Shown: one piece after another, positions 14,918 to 23,170 of the stretch | How positions within the stretch are numbered: position 1 is the stretch's first letter | Layout of the letters: each line of letters begins with the position of its first letter | DNA from: Piscicoccus intestinalis NBRC 104926 | GTDB lineage: Bacteria; Actinomycetota; Actinomycetes; Actinomycetales; Dermatophilaceae | Direction of reading: 5' to 3' | DNA length: 50,173 nt | Assembly: GCF_001515525.1 (NCBI RefSeq) | Contig: NZ_BCNQ01000023.1 | Location: forward strand, 1-50,173 | Program-made: the position numbers and the translations under genes | Notes under the pieces: model-generated | Database searches by the model: none | The model's input: only the letters and a program-made list of their open reading frames with translations | Told to the model about the DNA's origin: nothing

Positions 14918-16304
14918 CGCTGGGGCCGAGGCTCCGAGCTGTCACGAGCGCTGCAGCGAGCGCCAGAGCGGTGGCGACGAGCATGCTGAGCAGCGCTCCG
15001 GTCTCGAACGAGCCTGCTGAGGCCAGCAGGGATCCGAAGACCGCGACGGCGAGCGCGCCGCCGAGTTGGCGGCTCGTGTTGAGCACGCCGCTGGCGGTGC
15101 CGGACAGGCTCGGGTCGACGGCGTTGAGCAGCGCGGCGGTGGCCGGGGGCATGACGGTCGGCCCGCCGAACCCGACGAGCATCAGCAGGCCGGCGATGTG
15201 CCACAGCGGCGCGGAGGCGGGCGCCAGGCCCAGCCCGAGCAGCCCGGCCGCCATGACGACCAGCCCGCTGATCATGACCGGGCGGCGCCCGAACCGCTCG
15301 ACCATGCGGGCGCTGAGCGGGGTGAGGACCAGGCCGACGAGCATCATCGGTAGGAACACCAGGCCCGTGGTCAGGCTGCTCAGCCCGCGCTGCTGCTGCA
15401 GGTCGAGACTCATGACGAACGGTGTGCCGTAGAAGCAGGCCATGAACGCGAACCCGACGAAGGACGCGGCCGACACGGCCGGTGCCGCGAACAGCGCGGG
15501 TGGCAGCATCGGGTGGGCCACTCGGCGCTCCAGCAGCCACAGCCCGGTGCCGGCGGCCACGGCCAGCCCGAACATCGCGAGCACGAGAGCCGAGGTCACG
15601 CCCGCGGAGCCCGATTCGATGGCGGCCCATGTCAGGGCGCCCATGGCGACGATCGCGAGCCCGAGTCCGCCGGCGTCGAAGGGGTGCCGGCGGCGCGGCG
15701 ACGCGGGCGCGCGCCGAAGCAGCCACAGGGCGAGCAGGCCGACGGGCACGTTGATGAGGAAGATCGCGCGCCAGGTCCATTCGCTGAGCGCGCCGCCGAC
15801 GACCGGTCCGGCGCTGGAGGCCACCGCTCCGCCCAGCGCCCAATAGCCGACGGCGCGGGCGCGCCGCACGGGGTCGCCGTAGGCCTGCCCGATGAGGGCC
15901 ATCGACGTCGGCATGAGCAGGGCCGCGAAGGCGCCCTGGGCGACCCTGGCCGCGACGAGCAGCGGCAGGGTGGGCGCCAGCCCGCAGGCCACGGAGGCGG
16001 CGGCGAAGCCCGCCATGCCGAGGCCGAACGCCCGGTGGGCCCCGATGCGGTCGCTGAGCGCGCCGGCCGACAGCAGCAGCGCCGCGACCGTGAGCGTGTA
16101 GCCGTCGACGACCCACTGCAGGCCGGCCAGCCCGCCTCCGAGGTCGGTGCGGATGTGCGGGAGGGCGACGTTGACGACGACCGCGTCGAGGGTCACGACG
16201 AACATGCCGAGGAAGCAGGTGACGAGCGTCCATGCGGGGGAAGCGGGCTCGGCGTCGGGGTCGGCGGTCGGGAGATGCTCCTCGCGCAGGGTGGGGGAGT
16301 CCAT
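14904..16304 (-). CDS. MFS transporter, DHA2 (14-helix) drug exporter type
   Basis: Inner-membrane proton antiporter of 466 residues with about 14 transmembrane helices. MFVVTLDAVVVNVALPHI is the DHA2 motif D1; LQWVVDGYTLTVAALLLSAG and SDRIGAHRAF form motif A; ARVAQGAFAALLMPTSMALI and GPVVGGALSEWTWRAIFLIN (motif C region) follow. Likely exports a hydrophobic compound or antibiotic. ATG 16304 starts the cytoplasmic tail MDSPTLREEHLP; upstream codons to 16523 are antisense to the XRE gene. Divergent from that XRE regulator, which is the probable controller. Confidence 0.92.
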   Translation of the reverse strand: MDSPTLREEHLPTADPDAEPASPAWTLVTCFLGMFVVTLDAVVVNVALPHIRTDLGGGLAGLQWVVDGYTLTVAALLLSAGALSDRIGAHRAFGLGMAGFAAASVACGLAPTLPLLVAARVAQGAFAALLMPTSMALIGQAYGDPVRRARAVGYWALGGAVASSAGPVVGGALSEWTWRAIFLINVPVGLLALWLLRRAPASPRRRHPFDAGGLGLAIVAMGALTWAAIESGSAGVTSALVLAMFGLAVAAGTGLWLLERRVAHPMLPPALFAAPAVSAASFVGFAFMACFYGTPFVMSLDLQQQRGLSSLTTGLVFLPMMLVGLVLTPLSARMVERFGRRPVMISGLVVMAAGLLGLGLAPASAPLWHIAGLLMLVGFGGPTVMPPATAALLNAVDPSLSGTASGVLNTSRQLGGALAVAVFGSLLASAGSFETGALLSMLVATALALAAALVTARSLGPSAADR

Positions 16305-16446
16305 GGGGCGCCTCGTGGGTCGGGGATGGCTTGACTCCAGTGCACTACCGCGCGAGAACCGGATGAAGGCCGTGACCAGGCACGTACTGACAGGGCGCCC
16401 CTGAAGACACGGGGAAGCGCGCCGGGTGCGCACGTACAGTGAGCGC

Positions 16447-17310
16447 GTGACCGCACGTGACGCCCGCGCCGCGGCCCGCCGGGAGGTGGCCGAGTTCCTC
16501 GCCTCGCGGCGCGCCCGGATCACGCCGCAGGAGTCGGGCCTGCCGCCGGCGATCGGCCGCCGCCGGGTCGCCGGCCTGCGGCGCGAGGAGGTCGCGCTGC
16601 TGGCGGGGGTGTCGGTGGAGTACTACGCGCGCCTCGAGCGCGGCCGGGTCGGGGCGGTCTCCGAGGGGGTGCTCGAGTCGCTGGCGCAGGTGTTGCGCCT
16701 CGACGACGTCGAGCGCGCCCACCTGGCCGAGCTGGTCCGCACGACCGGGGGCGGCGCCTCCGAGAACCCGGGCGGGCCCGGAGAGGTGCGTTCCGACCTG
16801 AGTGACCTGCTCGACCTGATGCCCGATGCCGCCGCGTTCGTGCGCAATGCCCGTCTCGACCTGCTCGCGGCCAACCCGCTGGCCCGAGCCCTGTACGCGC
16901 ACGTCTTCGACACGGCAGCGGCCGGCGCGCCGGGGGCGGTGCCCAACCTGGCCCGCTCCCTGTTCCTCGACCCCCGGTCGCGCGCCTTCTACCGGCATTG
17001 GCCCCGGCTGGCCGACAACGCGGTCGGCGGGCTGCGCGCCGAGGCCGCCCGCTCCCGGGCCGACCGCGACCTGGCCGACCTCATCGAGCAGCTCAGCGAG
17101 CGCAGCGAGGAGTTCCGCACGCGCTGGACCGGGCACGTCGTCGACCACTACCGCTCCGGCGACCAGCACTTCCGTCACGAGCTCGTCGGCGACCTCACGC
17201 TGCGGTACGAGGCGCTCGATGTCGTCGCGGACCCGGGGTTGACCCTGCTCGTATACCACGCGGAGCCGGGCTCGCCCTCGGCCGCGGCCCTCGCGCGGCT
17301 GACCCCGTAG
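16447..17310 (+). CDS. XRE-family regulator with MmyB-like ligand domain
   Basis: DNA-binding protein of 287 residues. Residues 10-75 form the HTH (FLASRRARITPQESGLPPAI, VAGLRREEVALLAGVSVEYY, ARLERG); residues 110-280 form the MmyB PAS-like domain with RNARLDLLAANPLARALY and FRTRWTGHVVDHYRSGDQHF. This family binds fatty acids in structural work and usually controls an adjacent MFS or reductase gene. GTG 16447 is chosen because TACAGT (16435-16440) stands six bases upstream. CACGTAC is repeated at 16381 and 16431 in the 142-base divergent region and may be the operator. Confidence 0.9.
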   Translation: MTARDARAAARREVAEFLASRRARITPQESGLPPAIGRRRVAGLRREEVALLAGVSVEYYARLERGRVGAVSEGVLESLAQVLRLDDVERAHLAELVRTTGGGASENPGGPGEVRSDLSDLLDLMPDAAAFVRNARLDLLAANPLARALYAHVFDTAAAGAPGAVPNLARSLFLDPRSRAFYRHWPRLADNAVGGLRAEAARSRADRDLADLIEQLSERSEEFRTRWTGHVVDHYRSGDQHFRHELVGDLTLRYEALDVVADPGLTLLVYHAEPGSPSAAALARLTP

Positions 17311-17392
17311 CCGGGGTGCTGCGTCCGCCGGATCGTGTCGCGCGTTGGGTGCGCACGGTGCGAGCCGCACGCGGGTCCGCCAGACTCGGCCC

Positions 17393-17902
17393 ATGGTGCC
17401 GTTCCCCGAGCCCGCCCGAACCGACGACCTGCGGCTCCTGCTGCTGACCTACCTCGACTTCTACCGCGACGTCGTGGCCGCCAAGGTGCGCGGTCTGACT
17501 CCGGCTCAGATGTCACACAGTTGTGTGGGTTCGGGGTGGACGCCGGCCGGTCTCGTCACGCATCTGGCGTACATGGAACGTCGTTGGCTGCAGTGGGGTT
17601 TTCTCGGCGAGCAGGTGGAGGATCCCTGGGGTGACGGCGGACGTGACGGCTGGGTCGCCCCGTCGGCCGACCCGGCAACGCTGTTGGAGCGGTTGCATCG
17701 CGAGGGCCGGCGCACCCGCGAGATCGTGCTGTCCCACGAGCTCACCGACCTCGCCGCGACCGGAGGCCGGTTCGGCACCGAGCAGGACACCCCGCAGCTC
17801 CAGTGGATCCTGCTGCACGTGCTCCAGGAGTACGCCCGGCACGCCGGGCACCTCGACATCGCCCGCGAGCTCGCGGACGGCTCGGTCGGAAAGGCGGGTT
17901 GA
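17393..17902 (+). CDS. DinB-like DUF664 family protein
   Basis: Protein of 169 residues with the four-helix DinB/DUF664 fold: LRLLLLTYLDFYRDVVAAKV, WTPAGLVTHLAYMERRWLQW and HVLQEYARHAGHLDIARE. The His in THLAYMERRW and the two His in ARHAGHLD fit the three-histidine metal site of DinB-superfamily mycothiol-dependent enzymes, so a thiol-transferase role is possible. ATG 17393 follows a CAGACT -10-like hexamer by six bases. It stands alone between the XRE and DUF1810 genes. Confidence 0.85.
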   Translation: MVPFPEPARTDDLRLLLLTYLDFYRDVVAAKVRGLTPAQMSHSCVGSGWTPAGLVTHLAYMERRWLQWGFLGEQVEDPWGDGGRDGWVAPSADPATLLERLHREGRRTREIVLSHELTDLAATGGRFGTEQDTPQLQWILLHVLQEYARHAGHLDIARELADGSVGKAG

Positions 17903-17982
17903 CCGCACGCGTCTCGTGCATCCCGTGCGTTCACGCGGGTAGCGGATGTGAAAGACACGACGTGCTGGAGGAGGAGGGTGTC

Positions 17983-18396
17983 ATGACCGGGTTGGAACGG
18001 TTCGTGTCGGCGCAGGAGGGGACCTACGATCAGGCGCTCGCGCAGGTGCGCCGCGGGCGCAAGACCGGCCACTGGATGTGGTTCGTGTTTCCGCAGATCG
18101 CGGGTCTGGGCCGCAGTTCGACCGCGCAGCACTACGCGATCCGCGACCTCGACGAGGCGCGGTCGTATCTGGCCGATCCCGTGCTCGGGGAGCGTCTGCG
18201 GGAGTGCACTCGTGCGGTGCTGGAGTCGGGTGCGCCCAGCGCGGAAGCGATCTTCGGTGGCATCGACACGATGAAGCTGCGCTCGTCGATGACGCTCTTC
18301 GAGGCGGCCGCCGAATCCGACTCCCAGCTGTTCGCCGACGTGTTGGACCGCTACTTCGACGGCGAGCGCGACCCTGAGACGGTGCGGCGCCTCTGA
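17983..18396 (+). CDS. DUF1810 family protein
   Basis: Protein of 137 residues matching DUF1810 over its length: LERFVSAQEGTYDQALAQVR, GRKTGHWMWFVFPQIAGLGR, AQHYAIRDLDEARSYLADPV and the C-terminal DVLDRYFDGERDPETVRRL. No experimentally known function; the conserved HWMW-FPQ and Ser-rich loop suggest a small-molecule or nucleotide-sugar binder, but this is not established. A strong GGAGGAGGAGGG precedes ATG 17983. Convergent with the peptidase gene. Confidence 0.87.
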   Translation: MTGLERFVSAQEGTYDQALAQVRRGRKTGHWMWFVFPQIAGLGRSSTAQHYAIRDLDEARSYLADPVLGERLRECTRAVLESGAPSAEAIFGGIDTMKLRSSMTLFEAAAESDSQLFADVLDRYFDGERDPETVRRL

Positions 18397-18414
18397 GGCG
18401 TGGGTCGATCCGCC

Positions 18415-19320
18415 CTACTTCTCCACGTGCTGGTAGTCGTAGGTCGACAGCCACCGCCACCCCCGCGCCACGAACGCCTTGGTCAGGGGTGCGGAGGCGA
18501 CCATCATGCCCGGCCGCACCTTCCGGCGGTCGGTGTAGGCGCGGCCGGCGGCGGGGGAGACGGTGCCGCGGTAGACGTACGGGTTCTGCACGGGGTTGAT
18601 GTCGATGGCGCGCCCGTAGGAGTGGTTGGACCAGCGGGTGCCGTTGGTGATCCGCCGGCAGTTGAACGCGGAGGTGTTGTTCGCCGCCATGGAGGCGGTG
18701 TCGCTGCCGCCGTACGCCGACACCTCCCGCATCCGGGCGATCGGGAACCGCGAGCTGATGCCCACGGTGAACGCCTGCAACGCGCTCTTCTCGACCGAGG
18801 CGGCGAGCACGATCGTCCCGCGGTGGATGCGGCCGTCGAACCCCCAGTGATTCATGGAGACGGTCCGCAGCCGCGAGTAGTGCACGGGACAGCCCGCACG
18901 CCAGGTCTTGGCGACGTCGGCGCGGGTCGTCGGCCGCGAGGCGGCGGCGAGCACGGCGGTGCGCCGCAGCGTGATCGTCGGGCTCACGGCGCCCGGGGCC
19001 ACGACGCGGAACGCGTAGGTGCCCACCGAGGCGCGCCCGTACCGCAGCGCGACGCGATACGCCCCGGAGGCGGGCACGGTGAACCGCTGGTGGGCCGCCC
19101 ACGCGCCGCGCACCCGCACCTGCAGGGTCGCCGCGGCGCCCGCGGGTGCCCGGCCGGTGACGACCGGATCCCGCAAGGTGTCCTGGGCGATCGAAGTCGT
19201 GGAGACGGTGATTCGCGCGGCCGCCGCCGACGCGCTCTCGGGGGCGAACCCGGAGGGGCCAGACAGAGCGAGACCCACGGCCAAGGCGATCGCGGCTGGG
19301 CCGCGGCTCAGGAAAGGCAT
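18415..19320 (-). CDS. Secreted M15-family peptidase (D-Ala-D-Ala carboxypeptidase type)
   Basis: Exported protein of 301 residues. Signal peptide about 1-34 (AAIALAVGLALSGPSG... ending ASA-AA); residues 36-125 an Ig-like beta domain; residues 155-301 an M15 peptidase domain. Zinc ligands are seen as His233 and Asp240 in SNHSYGRAIDINP and His298 in DYQHVEK; SAFNCRRITNG precedes. Such enzymes trim or hydrolyse peptidoglycan peptides. The ATG at 19320 is taken because a signal peptide begins there; the frame is open to 19401. Confidence 0.87.
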   Translation of the reverse strand: MPFLSRGPAAIALAVGLALSGPSGFAPESASAAAARITVSTTSIAQDTLRDPVVTGRAPAGAAATLQVRVRGAWAAHQRFTVPASGAYRVALRYGRASVGTYAFRVVAPGAVSPTITLRRTAVLAAASRPTTRADVAKTWRAGCPVHYSRLRTVSMNHWGFDGRIHRGTIVLAASVEKSALQAFTVGISSRFPIARMREVSAYGGSDTASMAANNTSAFNCRRITNGTRWSNHSYGRAIDINPVQNPYVYRGTVSPAAGRAYTDRRKVRPGMMVASAPLTKAFVARGWRWLSTYDYQHVEK

Positions 19321-19441
19321 GCGCCCGAGTGTGCGGGCGTCGCCAATGCCTCGCCACGTCAGGTGGATACATCCGCAACTGGCCCGCACGGGGCTCGACA
19401 CGCGTGACCTGACGACGACGGTCTGGCGTGATCGGTCGTCG

Positions 19442-19678
19442 TCACTCGTCGCGATGGGCGTTGACGAGCTCGCGTGAGATCACGTGGTCGGGATGGCCGA
19501 GCAGCACCGGGAAGGGGGAGTAGGACGTGTCGACCGAAGCTCCCGGGTGAGCGTCCGGCGCGTCGAGGCCACGGCGAGCTAGCTCGGAAACGGCGGCTCC
19601 CAGCGTCACGCCGTGCGCACGTGCCAACGATCGTGCAGCCGAGAGCACGACGTCGTCGATATCGAGGGTGATACGCAC
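19442..19678 (-). CDS. Orphan VapB-type antitoxin
   Basis: Protein of 78 residues: ribbon-helix-helix N-terminus MRITLDIDDVVLSAARSLAR and a C-terminal tail SYSPFPVLLGHPDHVISREL typical of VapB antitoxins that cover the VapC active site. No PIN-domain toxin follows: only 121 bases separate it from the M15 gene and they contain no PIN-like coding. It is therefore an orphan that may have lost its toxin, or it regulates a VapC elsewhere. Confidence 0.75.
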   Translation of the reverse strand: MRITLDIDDVVLSAARSLARAHGVTLGAAVSELARRGLDAPDAHPGASVDTSYSPFPVLLGHPDHVISRELVNAHRDE

Positions 19679-19944
19679 CGCAACATCGTGACATCACCAC
19701 GCCGATCCGTCCGGCTCCTGACGGTACCGCCCAGCGGCGACCGCATCGCCCGCCACCGTCGTCGTCGAGGGCGCCCCGCCGCGCCGACGCCCGCACGGCC
19801 CGACCCGGTTCGCGCGGAGGTGCTGGTGAGCGCGAACACCACCGCCAGGTCGGCGGCGAGAACGGCCAACGTGACCGGATCGTCCTGCCCGGGTCGCCAG
19901 TGGCTCACGAGCGTCAGGCCCATCGCGGGGTTACCGTCGCACCC

Positions 19945-20019
19945 ATGCCTCGCACTGTCTCCGAGCCGACCGCCCTCGTGGCCGAAGTCGTCGAAAAGAC
20001 CGGACCCGCGCATGAGTGA
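19945..20019 (+). CDS. Leader peptide/upstream ORF overlapping the SDR gene
   Basis: A 24-codon frame (MPRTVSEPTALVAEVVEKTG, then PAHE) starts seven bases after a TACCGT -10 (19932-19937) and ends at TGA 20017-20019, eight bases inside the SDR gene whose ATG is 20012. The SDR start has no good ribosome site of its own, so translation through this small ORF may drive it. A regulatory role is inference; it could also be non-functional. Confidence 0.4.
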   Translation: MPRTVSEPTALVAEVVEKTGPAHE

Positions 20020-20929
20020 CCGGGCCGCGCGGGTGATCGTCATGACCGGAGCCACCTCCGGCATCGGCGCGCAGGCCCTGGAACGGCTCGCTCGAGAGCC
20101 GGGCAACCGAATGCTCTTGGGCGCCAGGGGAACCGGCCGAGCGGTCCCTGCCGGGGTGCAGACCGTGCCGCTGGACCTGGCCTCGCTGACGAGCGTTCGT
20201 GAGTTCGCGCAGGACGTCGTCCGGAATCTCGCCCGCGCCCGGATCGACGTGCTGGTGCTCAACGCCGCGGTGCAGGCGCGTCACCTCGACGGCCGCACCG
20301 CCGACGGCTTCGAGAGCACCTTCGGGGTCAACCACCTGGCGCACTATCTGCTGGTGCGTCTGCTGCTGCCGTACCTGTCCGACGGCGGACGCATCGTCAT
20401 CACGACCAGCGACACCCACGATCCCGCGATCATCCCGTTCGGGCCGCGTCATCTCGACCCCGCGGCCCTGGCCCACCCGGCCGAGCGCGGGGCAGTGGCC
20501 GCGGGAATGCGGGCGTACGCCGCCTCGAAGCTGTGCAATCTGCTGACCGCACGATCCCTCGCGGCCCGCGACGAGGTGCGCGCCCGACGCATCCAGGTGG
20601 TCGCCTACAACCCGGGGCTGACCGGGGGCACCAACCTCATGCAGCTGAGCACCCGCGCGCAACGGGCGGCGTCGGCCGTGATCCGCCCGGCGCTCACGAT
20701 CATCGGCCGGTTCAGACCGGCGTTCGCGATGGGCACGCCGGAGCGGGCCGGCGAGGTGCTCGCGCAGTTGGCCACCGGCGAGATCGCACCGCCGCCGGAG
20801 TCGGTCTACGTGTCGCTGGTTCGCGGCGAGGTCACCTTCCCCGAGCCGTCGGCGCTCGCCCGCGACGACGCCACCCGCGACGACCTGTGGCGCCGCAGCC
20901 AGGAGCTGGTCGGCCCGCTCGCGCCGTGA
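20012..20929 (+). CDS. Short-chain dehydrogenase/reductase
   Basis: NAD(P)-dependent oxidoreductase of 305 residues. Cofactor motif TGATSGIG at about 11-18; LNAAVQ, the NNAG equivalent, near residue 80; VNHLAHYLL; catalytic Ser in IVITTSDTHD; and YAASKLCN with the catalytic Tyr/Lys pair. The layout resembles the retinol dehydrogenase/protochlorophyllide reductase-like group (VNHLAHYLL, PGLTGGTNL). The substrate cannot be assigned. Single gene, possibly translationally coupled to the 24-codon ORF before it. Confidence 0.9.
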   Translation: MSDRAARVIVMTGATSGIGAQALERLAREPGNRMLLGARGTGRAVPAGVQTVPLDLASLTSVREFAQDVVRNLARARIDVLVLNAAVQARHLDGRTADGFESTFGVNHLAHYLLVRLLLPYLSDGGRIVITTSDTHDPAIIPFGPRHLDPAALAHPAERGAVAAGMRAYAASKLCNLLTARSLAARDEVRARRIQVVAYNPGLTGGTNLMQLSTRAQRAASAVIRPALTIIGRFRPAFAMGTPERAGEVLAQLATGEIAPPPESVYVSLVRGEVTFPEPSALARDDATRDDLWRRSQELVGPLAP

Positions 20930-21046
20930 CCCTCACCATCGACCAACCCCGCCGTGAACTGCGCGTTCGCGCAGGTCACGGATCTTGTCGGCGGTCGCCC
21001 CTAGCGTTCTCCTCACTCACCGAAGCGGCGTCACGAGGAGGACACC

Positions 21047-21594
21047 ATGAGCACGACCACTGCCGAACTGGCCTACGAGGACCAGGTGCGGCGGCGCATG
21101 ATCGACGCGATCCGCAGGTTCGGGTGCTGGTGCACGTACGTGTTCGGCGACGACATGCCGTGCGACTGCCACGAATGCGCGGCGCTGGGTCCGGCCCAGC
21201 CCGATCCCGGTGATCCGGAGGGCTCGGGCGACCACCCCGCGTTCTGCTACACGACCGGACTGCACGGCATCGGCCACCCCGAGTTCATCGTGCACGCGCT
21301 CGATCAGGAGGCCTCGGCGCGCGTGCTCAACGAGGCCACCCACATGGTCCTGCACGGGCGCGACTTCACACCGGGAGAGCAGCTCACGGTCGGCGGGCTC
21401 GTCGTCACCGTCGAGGCGGTGCCCAACCCGGGTGACATCTTCTTCGTCGCAACGACTTCTACGAGCGACCGCCGGAGGCCTCCGTCGCCGGGCTCCAGCT
21501 GACCTGGGCCGATGAGCGCGGCGCCTTCCCGTGGGAGCCCGAGTGCTCGCCCGCGGCGAAGCTGCAACCTCGGCCGGGTAGCTATACGGCGTGA
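21047..21594 (+). pseudogene. DUF4262 family protein, truncated by a frameshift
   Basis: The first frame (GCWCTYVFGDD, FCYTTGLHGIGHPEFIVHAL, FTPGEQLTVGGL) matches DUF4262, then loses similarity after GDIFFVA. From 21448 the neighbouring frame reads RNDFYERPPEASVAGLQLTW, then ADERGAFPWEPE, the expected C-terminus, to TGA at 21592. Adding one C near 21447 (GTCGC to GTCCGC) gives a continuous 182-residue protein. True mutation or sequencing error cannot be told apart here. The first frame alone would end at 21502. GAGGAGG precedes ATG 21047. Function of the family is unknown. Confidence 0.75.
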
Positions 21595-21624
21595 ACGTGG
21601 TCGGCCACCGGCGGGCGACGTCGG

Positions 21625-22047
21625 CTATGGCCCGACCAGCTCGTAGTCGACACCGAGCAGGTCGTACGTGCGGCGCGCCCGCTGGTCGCGAGTGAGGAGG
21701 CGATGGCCGGCGGTACGCGCGGCCTCACCGACCAGCGCGTCGTAGGTCGCGCCGCCAGAGATGCCGATAGGCGCGAGCCGCTCTCGCAGGGCGGCGGATT
21801 GTTCGCCACTGAGCCAGACGACGTGGGGAAACACTCGTGCAATGAGGGCGGCGGCGTCGCCTGGGTCGACGGCGGCCTGGCCGGGCATGCGGGTGATGAC
21901 GGCGAAGACCTCGAAGGCCGCCTGGCCGGCGAGCGAGGGCCGGTGCCGCTGGACGGCCTGACGACACGGGATGTGGGCGCCGTGGCCGGCGTCGAGAGCG
22001 GCGACGGCCACGCTCGTGTCGACCGCCCACCGTTCAGCGCTGGCCAT
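21625..22047 (-). CDS. vapC: VapC-type PIN-domain toxin
   Basis: Ribonuclease toxin of 140 residues with all four PIN acidic residues: Asp10 (VDTSVAVAAL), Glu46 (AAFEVFAV), Asp103 (TYDALVGEAA) and Asp121 (LLTRDQRA). VapC toxins cleave tRNA or rRNA using Mg. It overlaps the upstream VapB gene by 14 bases, the usual coupled antitoxin-toxin order. No reason to think it is inactive. Confidence 0.9.
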   Translation of the reverse strand: MASAERWAVDTSVAVAALDAGHGAHIPCRQAVQRHRPSLAGQAAFEVFAVITRMPGQAAVDPGDAAALIARVFPHVVWLSGEQSAALRERLAPIGISGGATYDALVGEAARTAGHRLLTRDQRARRTYDLLGVDYELVGP

Positions 22048-22279
22048 CGTCGCGCCAGCGCTGCACGTCGGCGTCGGTGATCGTCAGCCCTGGGACGGCC
22101 GCGATGACCGGCCACCCATCGACCTCGACGATCTGCCGTCCCGGCAGGCGCGGTCGGGTCAGTCGCAGGCTGTCGCCCTCGACAGTCACCTCCAACTCCG
22201 TGTTCACCCCCAGGTCGAGCTGGTCGCGCACGTCTTTGGGAATGACGATCCGCCCGGCCCGATCGATCGTTACCAGCAT
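22034..22279 (-). CDS. vapB: VapB antitoxin, SpoVT/AbrB type
   Basis: Antitoxin of 81 residues. The swapped-hairpin DNA-binding fold is seen in MLVTIDRAGRIVIPKDVRDQ and LDLGVNTELEVTVEGDSLRL; the tail to DADVQRWRDDG should wrap the toxin. ATG 22279 lies seven bases after a TAACGT -10 (22292-22287), so it is leaderless; GTG 22288 in the same frame is less likely. The promoter carries three TGGTAAC copies, a likely autoregulatory site. Confidence 0.88.
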   Translation of the reverse strand: MLVTIDRAGRIVIPKDVRDQLDLGVNTELEVTVEGDSLRLTRPRLPGRQIVEVDGWPVIAAVPGLTITDADVQRWRDDGQR

Positions 22280-22295
22280 GGTTACCACGTTACCA
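22268..22295 (-). promoter_or_regulatory. VapBC promoter with triple TGGTAAC operator
   Basis: On the minus strand TGGTAACG, TGGTAACC and TGGTAACG occur at 22295-22288, 22287-22280 and 22275-22268, spanning the -10, the start codon and the first codons. The middle copy is palindromic (TGGTAACCA). AbrB-type antitoxins typically repress at such sites. Confidence 0.65.
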
Positions 22296-22328
22296 GTACG
22301 ACCTGTGCGGGCTCATGGGCTGACCCAA

Positions 22329-22372
22329 CCGCTCTGCTGAACGGGCGACATATCGCCCGCTCAGCAGAGCGG
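22329..22372. repeat. Large hairpin between two divergent toxin-antitoxin operons
   Basis: CCGCTCTGCTGA pairs perfectly with TCAGCAGAGCGG; after one A-C mismatch CGGGCGA pairs with TCGCCCG around a CATA loop. That gives 19 paired bases in 44. It stands between vapBC (minus) and phd-vapC (plus). It may be a two-way terminator or insulator, or a relic of a mobile element end; no T-tract is present. Confidence 0.75.
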
Positions 22373-22449
22373 CGCCCGGGCACGGGGCCGCAGGGACGAT
22401 CGGCGCCCGAGCGTAGACACGTGTAGATATTTCTGCCTACGCTTATGGG

Positions 22450-22701
22450 GTGAAGAGGATCTCCGTGGGTGAGTTGCGGCAGAACCCCACGCGGATGCTC
22501 GATGACGTCGCGGCAGGCGAGACCTATGTCGTGACGCGCCATCAGCGTGAGGTGGCTCGGGTCGTGCCGACCGTGTCGTCGGCGGTGGTGATTCCGCCGA
22601 AGCGCAGCGGCCCGTCGCGAACCGTGGATCTGACCCGCGTCGAGCTCCCCGACGGCGCCGGCTTCGACGACTTCCTGGCCGATCTGAAGGGCGAGTCGTG
22701 A
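22450..22701 (+). CDS. Phd/YefM-type antitoxin
   Basis: Antitoxin of 83 residues: KRISVGELRQNPTRMLDDVA, GETYVVTRHQREVARVVP is the Phd/YefM N-terminal DNA-binding dimer fold; the tail GAGFDDFLADLKG is the toxin-binding helix. Start GTG 22450 lies six bases after TACGCT (22438-22443). ACACGTGT and two GTAGA copies at 22413-22427 just upstream may be the operator. The stop overlaps the toxin start by four bases (GTGA). Confidence 0.87.
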   Translation: MKRISVGELRQNPTRMLDDVAAGETYVVTRHQREVARVVPTVSSAVVIPPKRSGPSRTVDLTRVELPDGAGFDDFLADLKGES

Positions 22702-23114
22702 CGTGGTACTACCTCGATAGCTCAGTGGCACTGCGCATCCTGCTCGGCCATTCGGCGGCGGCGGCTCTCTGGTTCGATGCGACCACAGCGTCGAGAGACG
22801 ACGGCATCATCGCTTCCCGCCTGCTGCGCACCGAGATGACCCGCGCGCTTCGCCGAGTCGGTGAGCCGGTGGAGCGCCGCGACGAGGTGCTTGACCACAT
22901 AGGCACGGTGTCGCTGGACCACGCCGTGCTCCAAGAGGCCGAAGCGATCGTGCCGCACATCAAGACCCTGGATGCCATCCACCTGGCATCTGTGCTGCGC
23001 AGCGGGCTGGAGGACGTCGTCGTGTGCACCCACGATCAGGCGATGTCGGCCGTCGCGCGGTTGCTGGGCCTGGAGATCCACGATCCCGTCACTGACGACC
23101 CTGGCTCTGCCTGA
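22698..23114 (+). CDS. vapC: VapC-type PIN-domain toxin, partner of Phd-like antitoxin
   Basis: PIN ribonuclease of 138 residues with Asp7 (YYLDSSVALRIL), Glu46 (LLRTEMTRAL), Asp92 (KTLDAIHLASVL) and Asp113 (CTHDQAMSAVA) all kept, so it should be active. GTG 22698 overlaps the antitoxin stop. It belongs to a different VapC subgroup from the toxin at 21625, so the two modules are not a recent duplication. Confidence 0.9.
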   Translation: MTWYYLDSSVALRILLGHSAAAALWFDATTASRDDGIIASRLLRTEMTRALRRVGEPVERRDEVLDHIGTVSLDHAVLQEAEAIVPHIKTLDAIHLASVLRSGLEDVVVCTHDQAMSAVARLLGLEIHDPVTDDPGSA

Positions 23115-23170
23115 CGGGAGCCGGTGTTGCGGGCCGATGACGGTCAATTGCTGGTCATGACCCCGGGGTA

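Noticed and set aside
19679-19944. Minus-strand frame with a hydrophobic stretch (PVTLAVLAADLAVVFALTST)
   Set aside because: No start with ribosome site, no family match and Arg-rich flanks; not supported as a gene.
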